From Wocania ichthyoenteri Th78 (lineage in GTDB: Bacteria; Bacteroidota; Bacteroidia; Flavobacteriales; Flavobacteriaceae), in NCBI RefSeq assembly GCF_000789235.1, contig NZ_KN525716.1, forward strand, positions 3,670,121-3,734,120: 64,000 nt of DNA, in the 5' to 3' direction. Position 1 is the first letter of the stretch; every line of letters begins with the position of its first letter. Both the position numbers and the translations under genes were made by a program. The notes under the pieces were generated by a model. The model did no database searches. It saw only the letters and a program-made list of their open reading frames with translations, and was not told the origin of the DNA. Below, one piece after another: positions 1-8,471 of this stretch.

Positions 1-247
1 GAAGTGTCCGAGGGATAATATTTATAGAACCACCTTGGTCGTATGCCATCGTGGACACATACATTGATATATCTGTCAATCTATTATTACCTAATCCCCC
101 TGAAATCCTTACTAAACCAGCTTTGTTTCCCATACCTTCAATAATTCTATACCATCCATCGCCATTAGAAAGTGTAACTGTTGTTGTAGTTTGTGAAAAG
201 ACTGTGTTTCCTATGATAAAGAGGCATATATAAATAATTGTTTTCAT
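1..247 (-). CDS. Secreted protein, N-terminal part (cut by window edge)
   Basis: An open reading frame starts at the ATG complementary to 245-247 and runs off the left edge without a stop, so only about 82 residues are visible. The N-terminus is a signal peptide (MKTIIYICLFIIGNTVFSQ) typical of Bacteroidota, followed by a Thr-rich stretch and a short beta-rich sequence. It starts 11 bp after the stop of the GIGTxxP protein upstream and is probably the last visible member of the pseudopilus operon that begins at the response regulator. I do not recognise the family from this fragment. Similar small secreted proteins often lie beside tail-fibre-like GIGTxxP proteins in Flavobacteriaceae, so a surface role is likely but is inferred only from the signal peptide and context. 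Confidence 0.75.
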   Translation of the reverse strand, partial: MKTIIYICLFIIGNTVFSQTTTTVTLSNGDGWYRIIEGMGNKAGLVRISGGLGNNRLTDISMYVSTMAYDQGGSINIIPRTL

Positions 248-258
248 ATTTTTTAATA

Positions 259-1137
259 TTAATTTTTAGATTTTAGTAAAACTTCAATTTTTTGTAATCT
301 TTCTTCTAAAACTTCAACTTTAGAAGCCTGCTTTTTTAATGTGTTTATTTCTTTTTCTTGCTGTATCGTATAAAGCATCAATTCTTCAATTTTTTCAAGC
401 AATTTTAAGTTCATTTCTTTAAGAAGAAGCCCATTAGCTTCCATCTCTTTTGCAGAAGGAATATTAGGTAAATGTCCTTCTTTTGTAATGTAGTTTTCTA
501 CCTCGTTTAAAGTTTTTAAATCGTAATCTTTATAAAACACATAATCGGGTGCCACGGCTCCTAATAAATCTACTTTTACTTCGTTGGAATGGATGCTACC
601 TTTTACGGCAAGTTTTGCGTCTGGGGTTGTGGTACCAATGCCCACACGACCGTTTTCATTAATTCTCATGCCAAGGTTAGCTCCAACTATAAAGTCTAAG
701 TTCTCAGATACACCACCACTGTTAGGTGTTGTTTTAATTACTGAGTTCCACTGTGAATCAGACAACCGTATAGCAGCTCCATTAGCAGTAGATGGGTTAT
801 GAATATTCAATATTTGATTGGTACTTCCATCTCCTTTTACATATAATTTATTTGTTGGATTTGAGGTGCCGACACCTATGTTTCCAGTAGAAGTAATCGT
901 CATAACATCAGACCACGTTGCTGTACTATGTCTTGCTTGAAAGTTTAATAAGGTTTGCCCGCCAGGATCCGAATTAATAATTCGATGCCCAAATCCAGAT
1001 CCCCAATCAGATGAGTTCCAAGTAATGGCTTTATTGACATAATTATTTGCATTTAAATTATCAAATGTTGTGGTTTGTGCATTAATGTGTATGGCAACAA
1101 ATAAACAAAGGCTAATAATAAGTGATATTTTTTTCAT
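259..1137 (-). CDS. Secreted GIGTxxP-repeat, coiled-coil C-terminal protein (tail-fibre/cell-wall-anchor-like)
   Basis: 292 residues. A signal peptide (residues 1-20, ending INAQ) precedes a beta-rich middle with two NIGVGTSNP / RVGIGTTTP motifs, each followed by a K-L-x-V-K-G stretch. This is the pattern of the many Bacteroidota proteins named tail fibre domain or cell wall anchor protein. The C-terminal 100 residues hold the conserved Y-x-L-K-T-L-x-E-V-E-x-Y-I-x-x-x-x-H-L-P-N-I-P-S segment and then a leucine-heptad coiled coil (about residues 235-290), which probably drives trimerisation. It follows the GspE-type ATPase by 28 bp on the same strand, so it may be a substrate or a surface fibre of that secretion system. 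That link is inference from position. No catalytic motif is visible. Confidence 0.8.
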   Translation of the reverse strand: MKKISLIISLCLFVAIHINAQTTTFDNLNANNYVNKAITWNSSDWGSGFGHRIINSDPGGQTLLNFQARHSTATWSDVMTITSTGNIGVGTSNPTNKLYVKGDGSTNQILNIHNPSTANGAAIRLSDSQWNSVIKTTPNSGGVSENLDFIVGANLGMRINENGRVGIGTTTPDAKLAVKGSIHSNEVKVDLLGAVAPDYVFYKDYDLKTLNEVENYITKEGHLPNIPSAKEMEANGLLLKEMNLKLLEKIEELMLYTIQQEKEINTLKKQASKVEVLEERLQKIEVLLKSKN

Positions 1138-1165
1138 GTTTTTAATATTTAAGAATCATTATGGT

Positions 1166-2572
1166 CTAATCAATTAATAAGGCATATACTTCTTCAACCG
1201 AAGTAATACCTAGTTTCACCAAATTAATGGCATTGTGTTTTAAGGTTGAGATGTGATGTTCTTCTAAATAATTATCAATTTCTAAATCGTTGTTTTTTAT
1301 ATGTGGTATAAGTGCTTTTGTAATGGGTATAATTTCATAGATGGCTTTTCTACCAGTATAGCCTGTATGATAACATGCTGAACACCCTTTAGCAATAAAG
1401 TGCTTGGTTAAGTCTTTTGGAATATTAAAATGCTCAGGAAAAATAGATTTAGAAACTAGGGCTTCTTCTTTGCAAGTATTACAGAGTTTTCTAACTAAAC
1501 GTTGTGCAATACTTACATTTAGAGTACTCGCAATTAAAAAAGGTGGAATTCCCATATCTATTAATCTGGAAATGGTTGCCCAAGCAGAATTTGTATGTAT
1601 AGTAGACAAAACCAAATGCCCAGTTAGAGCAGCTCGAATAGCCATATTTGCGGTTTTTACATCGCGTATTTCTCCCACCATAATAATATCTGGGTCTTGG
1701 CGCAAAAAAGTACGTAAGGCACTCGCAAAATCTAAACCAATATTTTCTTTTAGCTGTACTTGATTGATGCCTTCAAGGGTATATTCAATGGGGTCTTCAA
1801 TAGTTACTATGTTGGTTTTATCGTCATTTAAAAGTTTTAAAGTAGCATATAACGTTGTTGTTTTTCCAGATCCTGTCGGCCCAGAAATAAGCACAATGCC
1901 ATTTGGGTTTTTAATGGCTTCTTCATAGATTTTTAATTCTTGTACTGTAAAACCTAAATCGTCAATATCAATATGATTGGCATCTTTACTTAAAATACGT
2001 AATACTATTTTTTCGCCATGAAGCGTAGGTAGGCTAGACACACGAATATCAAACTCGTCGCTTTGCGATTTCACAGTAATACGTCCATCTTGAGGTAATC
2101 GCTTTTCTGATATATCTAAACTTGCTTTAATTTTAAGTTTGTTTATAATAATAGGGTATTCAGATAAATTGATAACAAAATGTTCTTTTAGTTTACCATC
2201 AATACGAAACCGCACTCTACATTTATGCTCATAGGGTTCAAAATGAATATCACTACTACCAATATTTTTTGCAGACATCAATATTTTTTCTAAAAAATCA
2301 TTAGTATAATGTAAATCTTCTGTTTGGTTTAAATCCTGTTTTCTAAAATTATTAGTTAAATACAGTTGGATATTTTCTGTAGATTCAGAAATCAATTCAA
2401 TTTGTTTTCCAAAAACAACTCGTAGTTCTTTTTTTAGATTTTCAGATGGTACATCAGATTTAAAAGTGAGCGTTCCGTTTTGTGCTTCAATAGGAATAAT
2501 GTTATAGTGATACGCCTGCTCGCTACTTAAAAGCTGCAATAAATTTGTTGGTATGCTGTAGTTGTTGTTCAT
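1166..2572 (-). CDS. gspE: GspE/PilB-type secretion ATPase
   Basis: 468 residues, a normal length for the family. An N-terminal MshEN/T2SSE_N-like region (about 1-85) precedes the ATPase core. Walker A is GPTGSGKTTT at residues 231-240, Walker B is DPDIIMVGEIRD at 293-304, and an Asp/His box region with STIHTN follows. Four cysteines at 364, 367, 397 and 400 form the CxxC...CxxC zinc site that is characteristic of GspE/PilB and absent from retraction ATPases such as PilT. The enzyme would hydrolyse ATP at the inner membrane to drive pseudopilin assembly through the GspF-type platform protein. The gene lies 6 bp after the prepilin peptidase gene, in the operon regulator-pilin-peptidase-ATPase. 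The platform partner is 21 kb away at 24007-25140. T2SS versus T4P cannot be decided from this protein alone. Confidence 0.95.
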   Translation of the reverse strand: MNNNYSIPTNLLQLLSSEQAYHYNIIPIEAQNGTLTFKSDVPSENLKKELRVVFGKQIELISESTENIQLYLTNNFRKQDLNQTEDLHYTNDFLEKILMSAKNIGSSDIHFEPYEHKCRVRFRIDGKLKEHFVINLSEYPIIINKLKIKASLDISEKRLPQDGRITVKSQSDEFDIRVSSLPTLHGEKIVLRILSKDANHIDIDDLGFTVQELKIYEEAIKNPNGIVLISGPTGSGKTTTLYATLKLLNDDKTNIVTIEDPIEYTLEGINQVQLKENIGLDFASALRTFLRQDPDIIMVGEIRDVKTANMAIRAALTGHLVLSTIHTNSAWATISRLIDMGIPPFLIASTLNVSIAQRLVRKLCNTCKEEALVSKSIFPEHFNIPKDLTKHFIAKGCSACYHTGYTGRKAIYEIIPITKALIPHIKNNDLEIDNYLEEHHISTLKHNAINLVKLGITSVEEVYALLID

Positions 2573-2578
2573 AATCTA

Positions 2579-3058
2579 TTAAACATTATAAACAATATTT
2601 ACAAAGCCAACCCAATGAAACAGATAACTCGTTAAAAAAAACAAACTCATATAACCCGCTAAAGGGACGGTAACCGTTTTTTGAGATTTGTTAAGTATAA
2701 GATGTAACACCAAGGAAAAAATAAGGGCGCTGATAAATAGGATTATAAATGATCCCGTTGAAAAAGAAACAGATATAGCTAAAAATAATAATAAGTCACC
2801 CAGACCTAGAGTGTTTAAAAACTTGGTTTTAAGTTTAAGTTTTGCATATAAATAGATTATTAATGTTAGTGCTACTAAAAAAGTCAAATTCATTAGTATG
2901 GAAACCAGAAATAATTCAGAAAGTGTATTTTGATAAAATAGGATACCTCCTAAAACTCCAATAATGGGAAATAGGAACCAATACACTTGTTGTTCTTTAT
3001 AATCTTGAAGAAAAACCAAAGCGAAAGCTATAATTAATATAAGTTTTATAAATATCAT
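2579..3058 (-). CDS. Minimal A24 prepilin peptidase (no methylase domain)
   Basis: 159 residues and strongly hydrophobic, with about six membrane segments. The two catalytic aspartates of the A24 family are visible: D19 in LQDYKEQ, just after the first membrane segment, and D88 in the GLGD motif (residues 85-88). The cytoplasmic N-terminal methylase domain of full PilD/GspO proteins, with its CxxC pairs, is absent, as in TadV/CpaA or archaeal FlaK-type peptidases. The expected role is cleavage of the leader peptides of the nearby pilin (3059-3478) and of the three pseudopilin-like proteins at 21839-24007. It sits directly between the pilin gene, whose stop abuts it, and the ATPase gene. Identity with the family is well supported; whether another enzyme methylates the pilins is unknown. 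Confidence 0.85.
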   Translation of the reverse strand: MIFIKLILIIAFALVFLQDYKEQQVYWFLFPIIGVLGGILFYQNTLSELFLVSILMNLTFLVALTLIIYLYAKLKLKTKFLNTLGLGDLLLFLAISVSFSTGSFIILFISALIFSLVLHLILNKSQKTVTVPLAGYMSLFFLTSYLFHWVGFVNIVYNV

Positions 3059-3478
3059 TTAATCTTTTATAATTTGTTTTGGTGTGCCATTTTCATCAAT
3101 TTCCCAAACATTAAAAATACCATCGCCATCAAAATCGGTAATAGCAGTTGCTTTGGCTTTAAAACTATTATTGGTAGCTGCTAAAATTTCGTAGCTATAA
3201 TTGCTCGTCCCATTTTCTTGTACTGTTTTTGGAGCCTCAAAATCTATTTCACTTAATTCATTACTGTATTTAGAATACATATATCTATAAGTAGTTTGCG
3301 AGTTGTATATAAACTTTAACTGTGTTTGGGCCTCAACACTTTTGGTTTTACTTATTAATGGCATTAAATTAGGTAAAGCCAAGAGTAATAGTATACCAAT
3401 AATAACAAGTACAATTAGTACTTCTTGCAAATTGTATGCTGGTAGTTTTTTTAATACGTGTTTATTGTTTTTAGACAT
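3059..3478 (-). CDS. Type IV pilin / major pseudopilin (GspG-like)
   Basis: 139 residues. The N-terminus is a short basic leader of 14 residues ending PA, followed by YNLQE and a long hydrophobic helix (VLIVLVIIGILLLLALP). Cleavage after A14 puts Glu at position +5, the hallmark of class III signal peptides; Tyr replaces the usual Phe at +1. The rest is a small globular domain ending with an FDGDGIFNVW segment, which resembles the calcium-binding acidic loop of GspG-type pseudopilins. Its start overlaps the end of the response-regulator gene by 8 bp and its stop abuts the peptidase gene, so all are one transcript. It is probably the major subunit of the pseudopilus, whose minor subunits are at 21839-24007. 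Confidence 0.88.
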   Translation of the reverse strand: MSKNNKHVLKKLPAYNLQEVLIVLVIIGILLLLALPNLMPLISKTKSVEAQTQLKFIYNSQTTYRYMYSKYSNELSEIDFEAPKTVQENGTSNYSYEILAATNNSFKAKATAITDFDGDGIFNVWEIDENGTPKQIIKD

Positions 3479-4148
3479 ATCCTTTTTCTTTAGCTATTTG
3501 AATGAGTTTCTTATCGCCTTGATCTTCTATATTAAATATTTCTTTTAGATGTCTTTTTCTGCGTTCTATACCACTTTTAGAAAGGTTAACAAAATTTGGC
3601 AAATCTTTGTTTTTTGTTCCTTTTGATATTTCGTGCAATAAAATCCTATCTGTAGAATCTAACACAAAATCATCTGCAATATGTTTACGTATTAAAGTCA
3701 AAATACTGGGACTGTAAAAAGGAGGATTTGTCAAAACACGGTTAATAGCATGAACAAGTCCTTTATAATCAATATCGCTTTTAATTAAAAATCCTTCTGG
3801 ATTAACCGTTTTTAAAACATTATTAAGTCTATAGTTGTCATTATTAGAGGTATAAATAATGATTTTAACATGTGGAAAATATTTCCGCAGTTTCAAACCT
3901 AAATCTTCTCCAGATAGTATATTTTTTTCCTTTGATTTAGGAATATTGATGTCTAATAAAGCTAAATCGAATGGCCTACTTAATATGGCTTTTTCAATTT
4001 TATTCATAGCTGAATCGCAGTTAAGGGTTGGGTGTAATTTAAAATTCCAATCACCATTTGAATTGCTGAGTTGTTGAAAAATATCTTTAAGTAAGCCAAC
4101 TATAATAGGTTCATCTTCAGCTATTAGGACATTAATAATATTGCTCAT
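3471..4148 (-). CDS. NarL/FixJ-type response regulator
   Basis: 225 residues. The receiver domain (about 1-140) has the acidic pocket E11-D12-E13, the phospho-acceptor D66 in LALLDINIP, the switch threonine in IIIYTSNND and the conserved Lys in LIKSD. The C-terminal 65 residues (about 160-225) form a LuxR/GerE-type helix-turn-helix: ISKGTKNKDL, then a recognition helix near KSGIERRKRHL, then KLIQIAKEKGY. No partner histidine kinase is in the window. It is the first gene of the minus-strand pseudopilus operon. Its own promoter holds a copy of the AGTAAGC-N5-GCTTACT element, which also precedes three other transcription units here, so it is the best candidate to bind that element and to autoregulate. 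That assignment is inference. Confidence 0.9.
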   Translation of the reverse strand: MSNIINVLIAEDEPIIVGLLKDIFQQLSNSNGDWNFKLHPTLNCDSAMNKIEKAILSRPFDLALLDINIPKSKEKNILSGEDLGLKLRKYFPHVKIIIYTSNNDNYRLNNVLKTVNPEGFLIKSDIDYKGLVHAINRVLTNPPFYSPSILTLIRKHIADDFVLDSTDRILLHEISKGTKNKDLPNFVNLSKSGIERRKRHLKEIFNIEDQGDKKLIQIAKEKGYV

Positions 4149-4183
4149 AGTTGAATAGATTTCATGATGTTAAATGTTCAAGC

Positions 4184-4230
4184 TAAAAGTATGTATTATG
4201 TAGGATTTTAGAGAAAGCTATTTGCTTACT
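4184..4230 (-). promoter_or_regulatory. Operator and promoter of the response-regulator operon
   Basis: Read on the minus strand, AGTAAGC (4230-4224), a 5-bp spacer and GCTTTCT (4218-4212) form one copy of the shared inverted repeat. Twenty bases further on is TACTTTTA (4191-4184), placed as a -7 box, about 36 bp upstream of the start codon. The distance from half-site to box is identical in the other three promoters that carry the element. The protein that binds is not shown by the sequence; the regulator encoded just downstream is the obvious candidate. Confidence 0.65.
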
Positions 4231-4326
4231 TTTATTACGGGTTTTCCATAATAATACTTGAATTAAAACTTTACAAACCCGAACCACTATAATACAACAC
4301 TAAAGCTTTATAAAAATTTTAGCTTG

Positions 4327-4417
4327 AGTAGGCAAAAAGCTTATTTTGAGTAAGCTTTTTGCTTACTAATTCCAATAGAATAGCTTACTCCAAAAACAAT
4401 TCTCCTTTCTAATTTTA
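4327..4417 (+). promoter_or_regulatory. Triple operator array and promoter of the RHS operon
   Basis: Three copies of the right half-site occur at an exact 22-bp period: GCTTATT 4339-4345, GCTTACT 4361-4367 and GCTTACT 4383-4389. The first two have left half-sites 5 bp upstream (AGTAGGC 4327-4333 and AGTAAGC 4349-4355); the third lacks a clear one. TAATTTTA at 4410-4417 starts 21 bp after the end of the last half-site, as in the other promoters of the set. The array covers much of the 316-bp gap between the divergent regulator and RHS genes. It could also fold as a hairpin (arms 4327-4343 and 4351-4367, one mismatch), but no T-tract follows, which speaks against a terminator. Confidence 0.65.
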
Positions 4418-4464
4418 TTGCATCATAATTTTTTAGTTCAAACATTCATTTAATCTGAATCCAA

Positions 4465-7400
4465 ATGAAAACATCTTTAACATTTTTAATTTTAATCATT
4501 TTATCTATCAATATAGTTTTTGGGCAAGAACAAGAATCGCCTGCGCTACCAGTTATCACAACGCATTCTCCCAATGCAGCAAGTTTAGGTCAATATGGTG
4601 AGTATCCAATAGATTTTAGTACTGGAGTACCAAAAATTGAAATACCACTTTACACCATTAAGAGTGGAGATTTGGAGCTTCCAATATCGCTATCGTATCA
4701 TGCTAGTGGCATTAAAGTAGATCAGGAGGCCTCGTTTGTAGGTTTAGGCTGGATATTAAATGCCGGAGGTGTTATAAATAGGATAATAAAAGATAAGCTT
4801 GATGATAGCAATGCACTTCCCTTTCCGGGTTTCTCGACAAGAGGAGATGACTTACCCGATTATAACTCTTATACCGATGATTTACCCTACGGCACTATTG
4901 GAAATGACCCTACCTATCAGGATGAAGATATTAGAACAAACTATAAGATGGATAAAGAACCTGATGTTTATAGTATAAGCTGCAGTAATTTGTCTGGTCA
5001 GTTTTGCTTAAACAATGATTTGAATTATACGAGCATGAATTATGAGCCTTATAAATATGAAGTAGATATTAATAATAAGTTAATTGTCATAACCAATGAA
5101 AAAGGAGAAGTCTATCGATTTGGAACAAGCCTAAGCAATGAAGAAGCTTTTGAGTCTACTGGAGTTGGTACCAGCACACGAGATGAAAAAAATGCTCCAG
5201 ACTGGAGCGGTATGCTAAATGATTTACCATATGATTCTAGCTGGCATTTAACGGAAATTATATCAGCAAATAAACAGGACACGATATCATTCAAATATAA
5301 AACAGCAAGTTATTTCAATAACAAAATTTCTAGTGAAAGCAGATATGTTTTAGCAGATAGAAGCCTTGTGATAGTTGATGATAGAGGAAAGAATTACGAC
5401 AGTCATATTCAAAATTATGTAGCATCATCAATTAACAATGTTAGAGTACTGGATAAAATTTTATTTAAGAACGGTTCTATAGAGTTTAGTTCAAATACAG
5501 ACAGGTTGGATGTGGGAGCTAATTATCCAAGAATAACAAGCTTAACCGTATTTGATTTATTTGGGCAACAAATAGAGAAGATTGCGTTTAAAAACAATGA
5601 TTATTTTAATAGAACGGGTATTGGAAGCACGAGTTTTCCCTCATTGATAATTACTGACTATAAGAGAAAAAGTTTAAAGCTTAACGCCGTTGAGTTTTAC
5701 GATAAATATAATTCCTTCGTAAAGGATTATAAATTTGAATATGATTTAACTCCATTACCCCCTGTTAATACAAATTCACAGGATATTTGGGGATATTACA
5801 ATGGTCAAAATAACACGACAATAATCCCAGAAACTTTTTATATCGATCGATCTAATAAACCAGTCTACGCTGGAGGAAACAGAGAATCTGATATAAATTA
5901 TATGAAGGCTGGTATTTTAAACAAGGTTATATTCCCTACAGGAGGTTATACAAACTTTGACTATGAGTCTAACTATTATTTGTCTCAGGAGCAGTTGGAA
6001 GGCAAAAAGCCGACAACAAAATCCATTAGTTTGGCGGCTATTAATCGTTCTACATCTTGTCCTCAGGAGTTTTTTGAAGGGGTTCCGGTTAATAATACAT
6101 TAGAGTTTACGGTTACGGAAGAGTTAGCCAATAATGGTGTTGAACTGGGTAAGCTAACCATTATGTTTTCCGATTATGATATCTTAAATAATGGGAACTA
6201 TATGACGTATAGATTTACCGACTTAAGTCCAAGTGAACCCGTTGAATATTTCTTTGAGCACTTGCCAGAAAACAAAGAGAGCAATGCCGTGTTTACACAG
6301 TACGTATCTATAAATCAAGGACATACATACAGATTGGAAGCAATGACCAATGGTGTTACAGGCTCTTCCATGAGCATATGTAATAGTCCCTGGATTGAGT
6401 CTACATTGACCTACGATTATTTACTACCTGCTACTTCTCAAGAAATTATTCCCACACAGGCAGGTGGATTAAGGATAAATACAATAACCAACTACAATTC
6501 GGATAATCTTCCAGTAACAAAGAAAAAGTATTCCTATGGTGACTCGTTTTACGGTCCCAATGCGATTGGTGTCGGAACCCTAATTACAGATCCTTCAAAA
6601 AACTTCTATTATTATCCCTTGTTATATTATACTTATGTCGCCAAATTTCATGACGAAGTGTCCGAGGCTGCTTTAGAAAATACTTTGTGGTTTATTTCCT
6701 CTAGTAATATAGAACTGGGTACTAATAATGGAAATCCAGTCGACTATAATAAAGTTACGGAGTTTACAACCTCTTACTTAAATAATAGCTTAACAAATGG
6801 TAAGACCGAATATTATTATTCTCAAACCGATCGTAGTGTAGATATGAGCTGGTCGACAGCTAACCGACCTTATAATAGGTACATATTCCCTGCCTGGAAA
6901 AAAAGTAATCTTCAAAAAACCATTCAATATAAGCAGAAAGAGGACCTAAGTTACGAACCCGTCCGAAGTACGGAGTACACCTATACAGATTTTCCAGAAC
7001 AGCGTATTAAAACGGTAAAAGTAATAGAAAGAGAACCAGACAAATATAGATCTTCTCATTACATCCCACATGATAATAACCCTAATAGGTTTTATTATTA
7101 TAATTCGTATGTCTCAACTGGGAAAAGAATTCTAAATAGTGAAATTACGAAAGAATATGAAAATGGTCTTGAAACATTAGCTATAACAAAAAATTATTTC
7201 TACAATAATCTAGCGCATATAAAGCCCACGGGGATTACATCAACAAATAGCAAGGGAGACCTGCTAAGAACAAATATCGCATATCCGCAAGATATAGATG
7301 CGGGTGTTCGAACAGCAGCTGAACAAGCTTTGATTTCAAATCATCAATTGGCTGTTCCAATAAAAACAAAAACCTTTAAAAAAGAGGTGGGTAATCCCGA

Positions 7401-7992
7401 AGAATTGTTATCAATCCAATATACTAATTTTAAAGATTGGGATGTTGACTTAGGTCTTTCTACAAACACAAATATTATACTACCAGAAAACATTCAAGTC
7501 TCTAAGGGCTCAGGAGCTTTAGACAACAGGATTGAATATCACAAGTATTATGATGATGGCAATGTTCAAGAAGTTAGCAAAACAGATGGCACTCATATTG
7601 TGTATTTGTGGGGTTATAACGAGGAATATCCAATTGCCAAAATAGAAAATGCAACATTCTCTCAAGTAGAATCTGCAATCGCAACATTACACCTTAATTA
7701 TGATACCCTTGAAGAAATACAAGCTAGATCTGATTTAGATAACGATAGGACTATCGGCACTTCTGGTAATGAGGGTGCTTTGCGTACTGCTTTAAATGAT
7801 TTAAGAAACGCATTACCTAACGCAATGCTTACTACCTACACTTTTGATCCTTTAGTAGGGGTTACAAGCATTACAGGCTCCAAAGGCTATACCATCTATT
7901 ACGAATATGATGATGCAAATCGTTTAAAAATGGTAAAAGATGCAGATGGTAAGATAGTAAGCGAAAACAAATATCATTATAAGAGTCAATAA
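4465..7992 (+). CDS. Secreted RHS/YD-repeat protein, SpvB/TcaC-like N-terminal half
   Basis: 1175 residues. A signal peptide (1-20, ending VFGQ) is followed by the conserved Bacteroidota RHS N-terminal block: P-N-A-A-S-L-G-x-Y-G, then I-P-L-Y-T-I-K-S-G-x-L-E-L-P-I-S-L-S-Y-H-A-S-G-I-K-V and VGLGWILNAGGVI, at about residues 30-100. The middle is a long beta-rich shell region. The C-terminus has YD-type repeats (YYEYDDANRLKMVKDADGK) and ends without an RHS core or toxin domain. Such proteins are generally paired with a second secreted protein carrying the core and variable C-terminus, which is exactly the arrangement with the gene at 8472. No T9SS C-terminal domain is visible, so export beyond Sec is unexplained. 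It is preceded by the triple operator array. Confidence 0.85.
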   Translation: MKTSLTFLILIILSINIVFGQEQESPALPVITTHSPNAASLGQYGEYPIDFSTGVPKIEIPLYTIKSGDLELPISLSYHASGIKVDQEASFVGLGWILNAGGVINRIIKDKLDDSNALPFPGFSTRGDDLPDYNSYTDDLPYGTIGNDPTYQDEDIRTNYKMDKEPDVYSISCSNLSGQFCLNNDLNYTSMNYEPYKYEVDINNKLIVITNEKGEVYRFGTSLSNEEAFESTGVGTSTRDEKNAPDWSGMLNDLPYDSSWHLTEIISANKQDTISFKYKTASYFNNKISSESRYVLADRSLVIVDDRGKNYDSHIQNYVASSINNVRVLDKILFKNGSIEFSSNTDRLDVGANYPRITSLTVFDLFGQQIEKIAFKNNDYFNRTGIGSTSFPSLIITDYKRKSLKLNAVEFYDKYNSFVKDYKFEYDLTPLPPVNTNSQDIWGYYNGQNNTTIIPETFYIDRSNKPVYAGGNRESDINYMKAGILNKVIFPTGGYTNFDYESNYYLSQEQLEGKKPTTKSISLAAINRSTSCPQEFFEGVPVNNTLEFTVTEELANNGVELGKLTIMFSDYDILNNGNYMTYRFTDLSPSEPVEYFFEHLPENKESNAVFTQYVSINQGHTYRLEAMTNGVTGSSMSICNSPWIESTLTYDYLLPATSQEIIPTQAGGLRINTITNYNSDNLPVTKKKYSYGDSFYGPNAIGVGTLITDPSKNFYYYPLLYYTYVAKFHDEVSEAALENTLWFISSSNIELGTNNGNPVDYNKVTEFTTSYLNNSLTNGKTEYYYSQTDRSVDMSWSTANRPYNRYIFPAWKKSNLQKTIQYKQKEDLSYEPVRSTEYTYTDFPEQRIKTVKVIEREPDKYRSSHYIPHDNNPNRFYYYNSYVSTGKRILNSEITKEYENGLETLAITKNYFYNNLAHIKPTGITSTNSKGDLLRTNIAYPQDIDAGVRTAAEQALISNHQLAVPIKTKTFKKEVGNPEELLSIQYTNFKDWDVDLGLSTNTNIILPENIQVSKGSGALDNRIEYHKYYDDGNVQEVSKTDGTHIVYLWGYNEEYPIAKIENATFSQVESAIATLHLNYDTLEEIQARSDLDNDRTIGTSGNEGALRTALNDLRNALPNAMLTTYTFDPLVGVTSITGSKGYTIYYEYDDANRLKMVKDADGKIVSENKYHYKSQ

Positions 7993-8047
7993 ATTCAAAT
8001 TAAGTCATTGAGTTTTTTAACGTTCAATCATTAAAACACATTAAACC

Positions 8048-8461
8048 ATGAGTTATTTATATAAAATTATTACGCTAAGCCTATTCATTTACACAATACA
8101 ATTATCTGCACAAACACCTCAATTTGATTATACACTAACAAGTGATAAGCTTAGTGTTCTGGAAAAAACACAGCTTTTTAGTTCTACACTAATAAAAGTA
8201 GGTAATACATTGAAATGGGTACAGCACGTTAAAGGAACAAATAACACAATTACTTATCCTATTACTAAAATAGCCGGAGGTTGGAATATGAATTCATCTA
8301 CAGGAAATCTTAGCTATACCTTATATAAAGAAGGCTTTAAAACATCTTTTAATTTAACTAGAATGGAAGGTGGTGTTTTAAAAGCTGTTATGAGTATTAA
8401 GCAAGGACAATCCCCTGAATTATTATACACGTTTAATATAACAAATATAACTTACCCTTAA
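8048..8461 (+). CDS. Small secreted protein between RHS genes
   Basis: 137 residues with a signal peptide (about 1-21, ending LSAQ). The mature part is about 115 residues, rich in Thr, Ser and Asn, and predicted beta-sheet by eye. It has no cysteine pair, lipobox or catalytic motif. It lies 55 bp after the first RHS gene and 10 bp before the second, so it is almost certainly co-transcribed with them and may be a structural or accessory part of the RHS assembly. I do not recognise the family. Confidence 0.75.
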   Translation: MSYLYKIITLSLFIYTIQLSAQTPQFDYTLTSDKLSVLEKTQLFSSTLIKVGNTLKWVQHVKGTNNTITYPITKIAGGWNMNSSTGNLSYTLYKEGFKTSFNLTRMEGGVLKAVMSIKQGQSPELLYTFNITNITYP

Positions 8462-8471
8462 TACAATAGTT

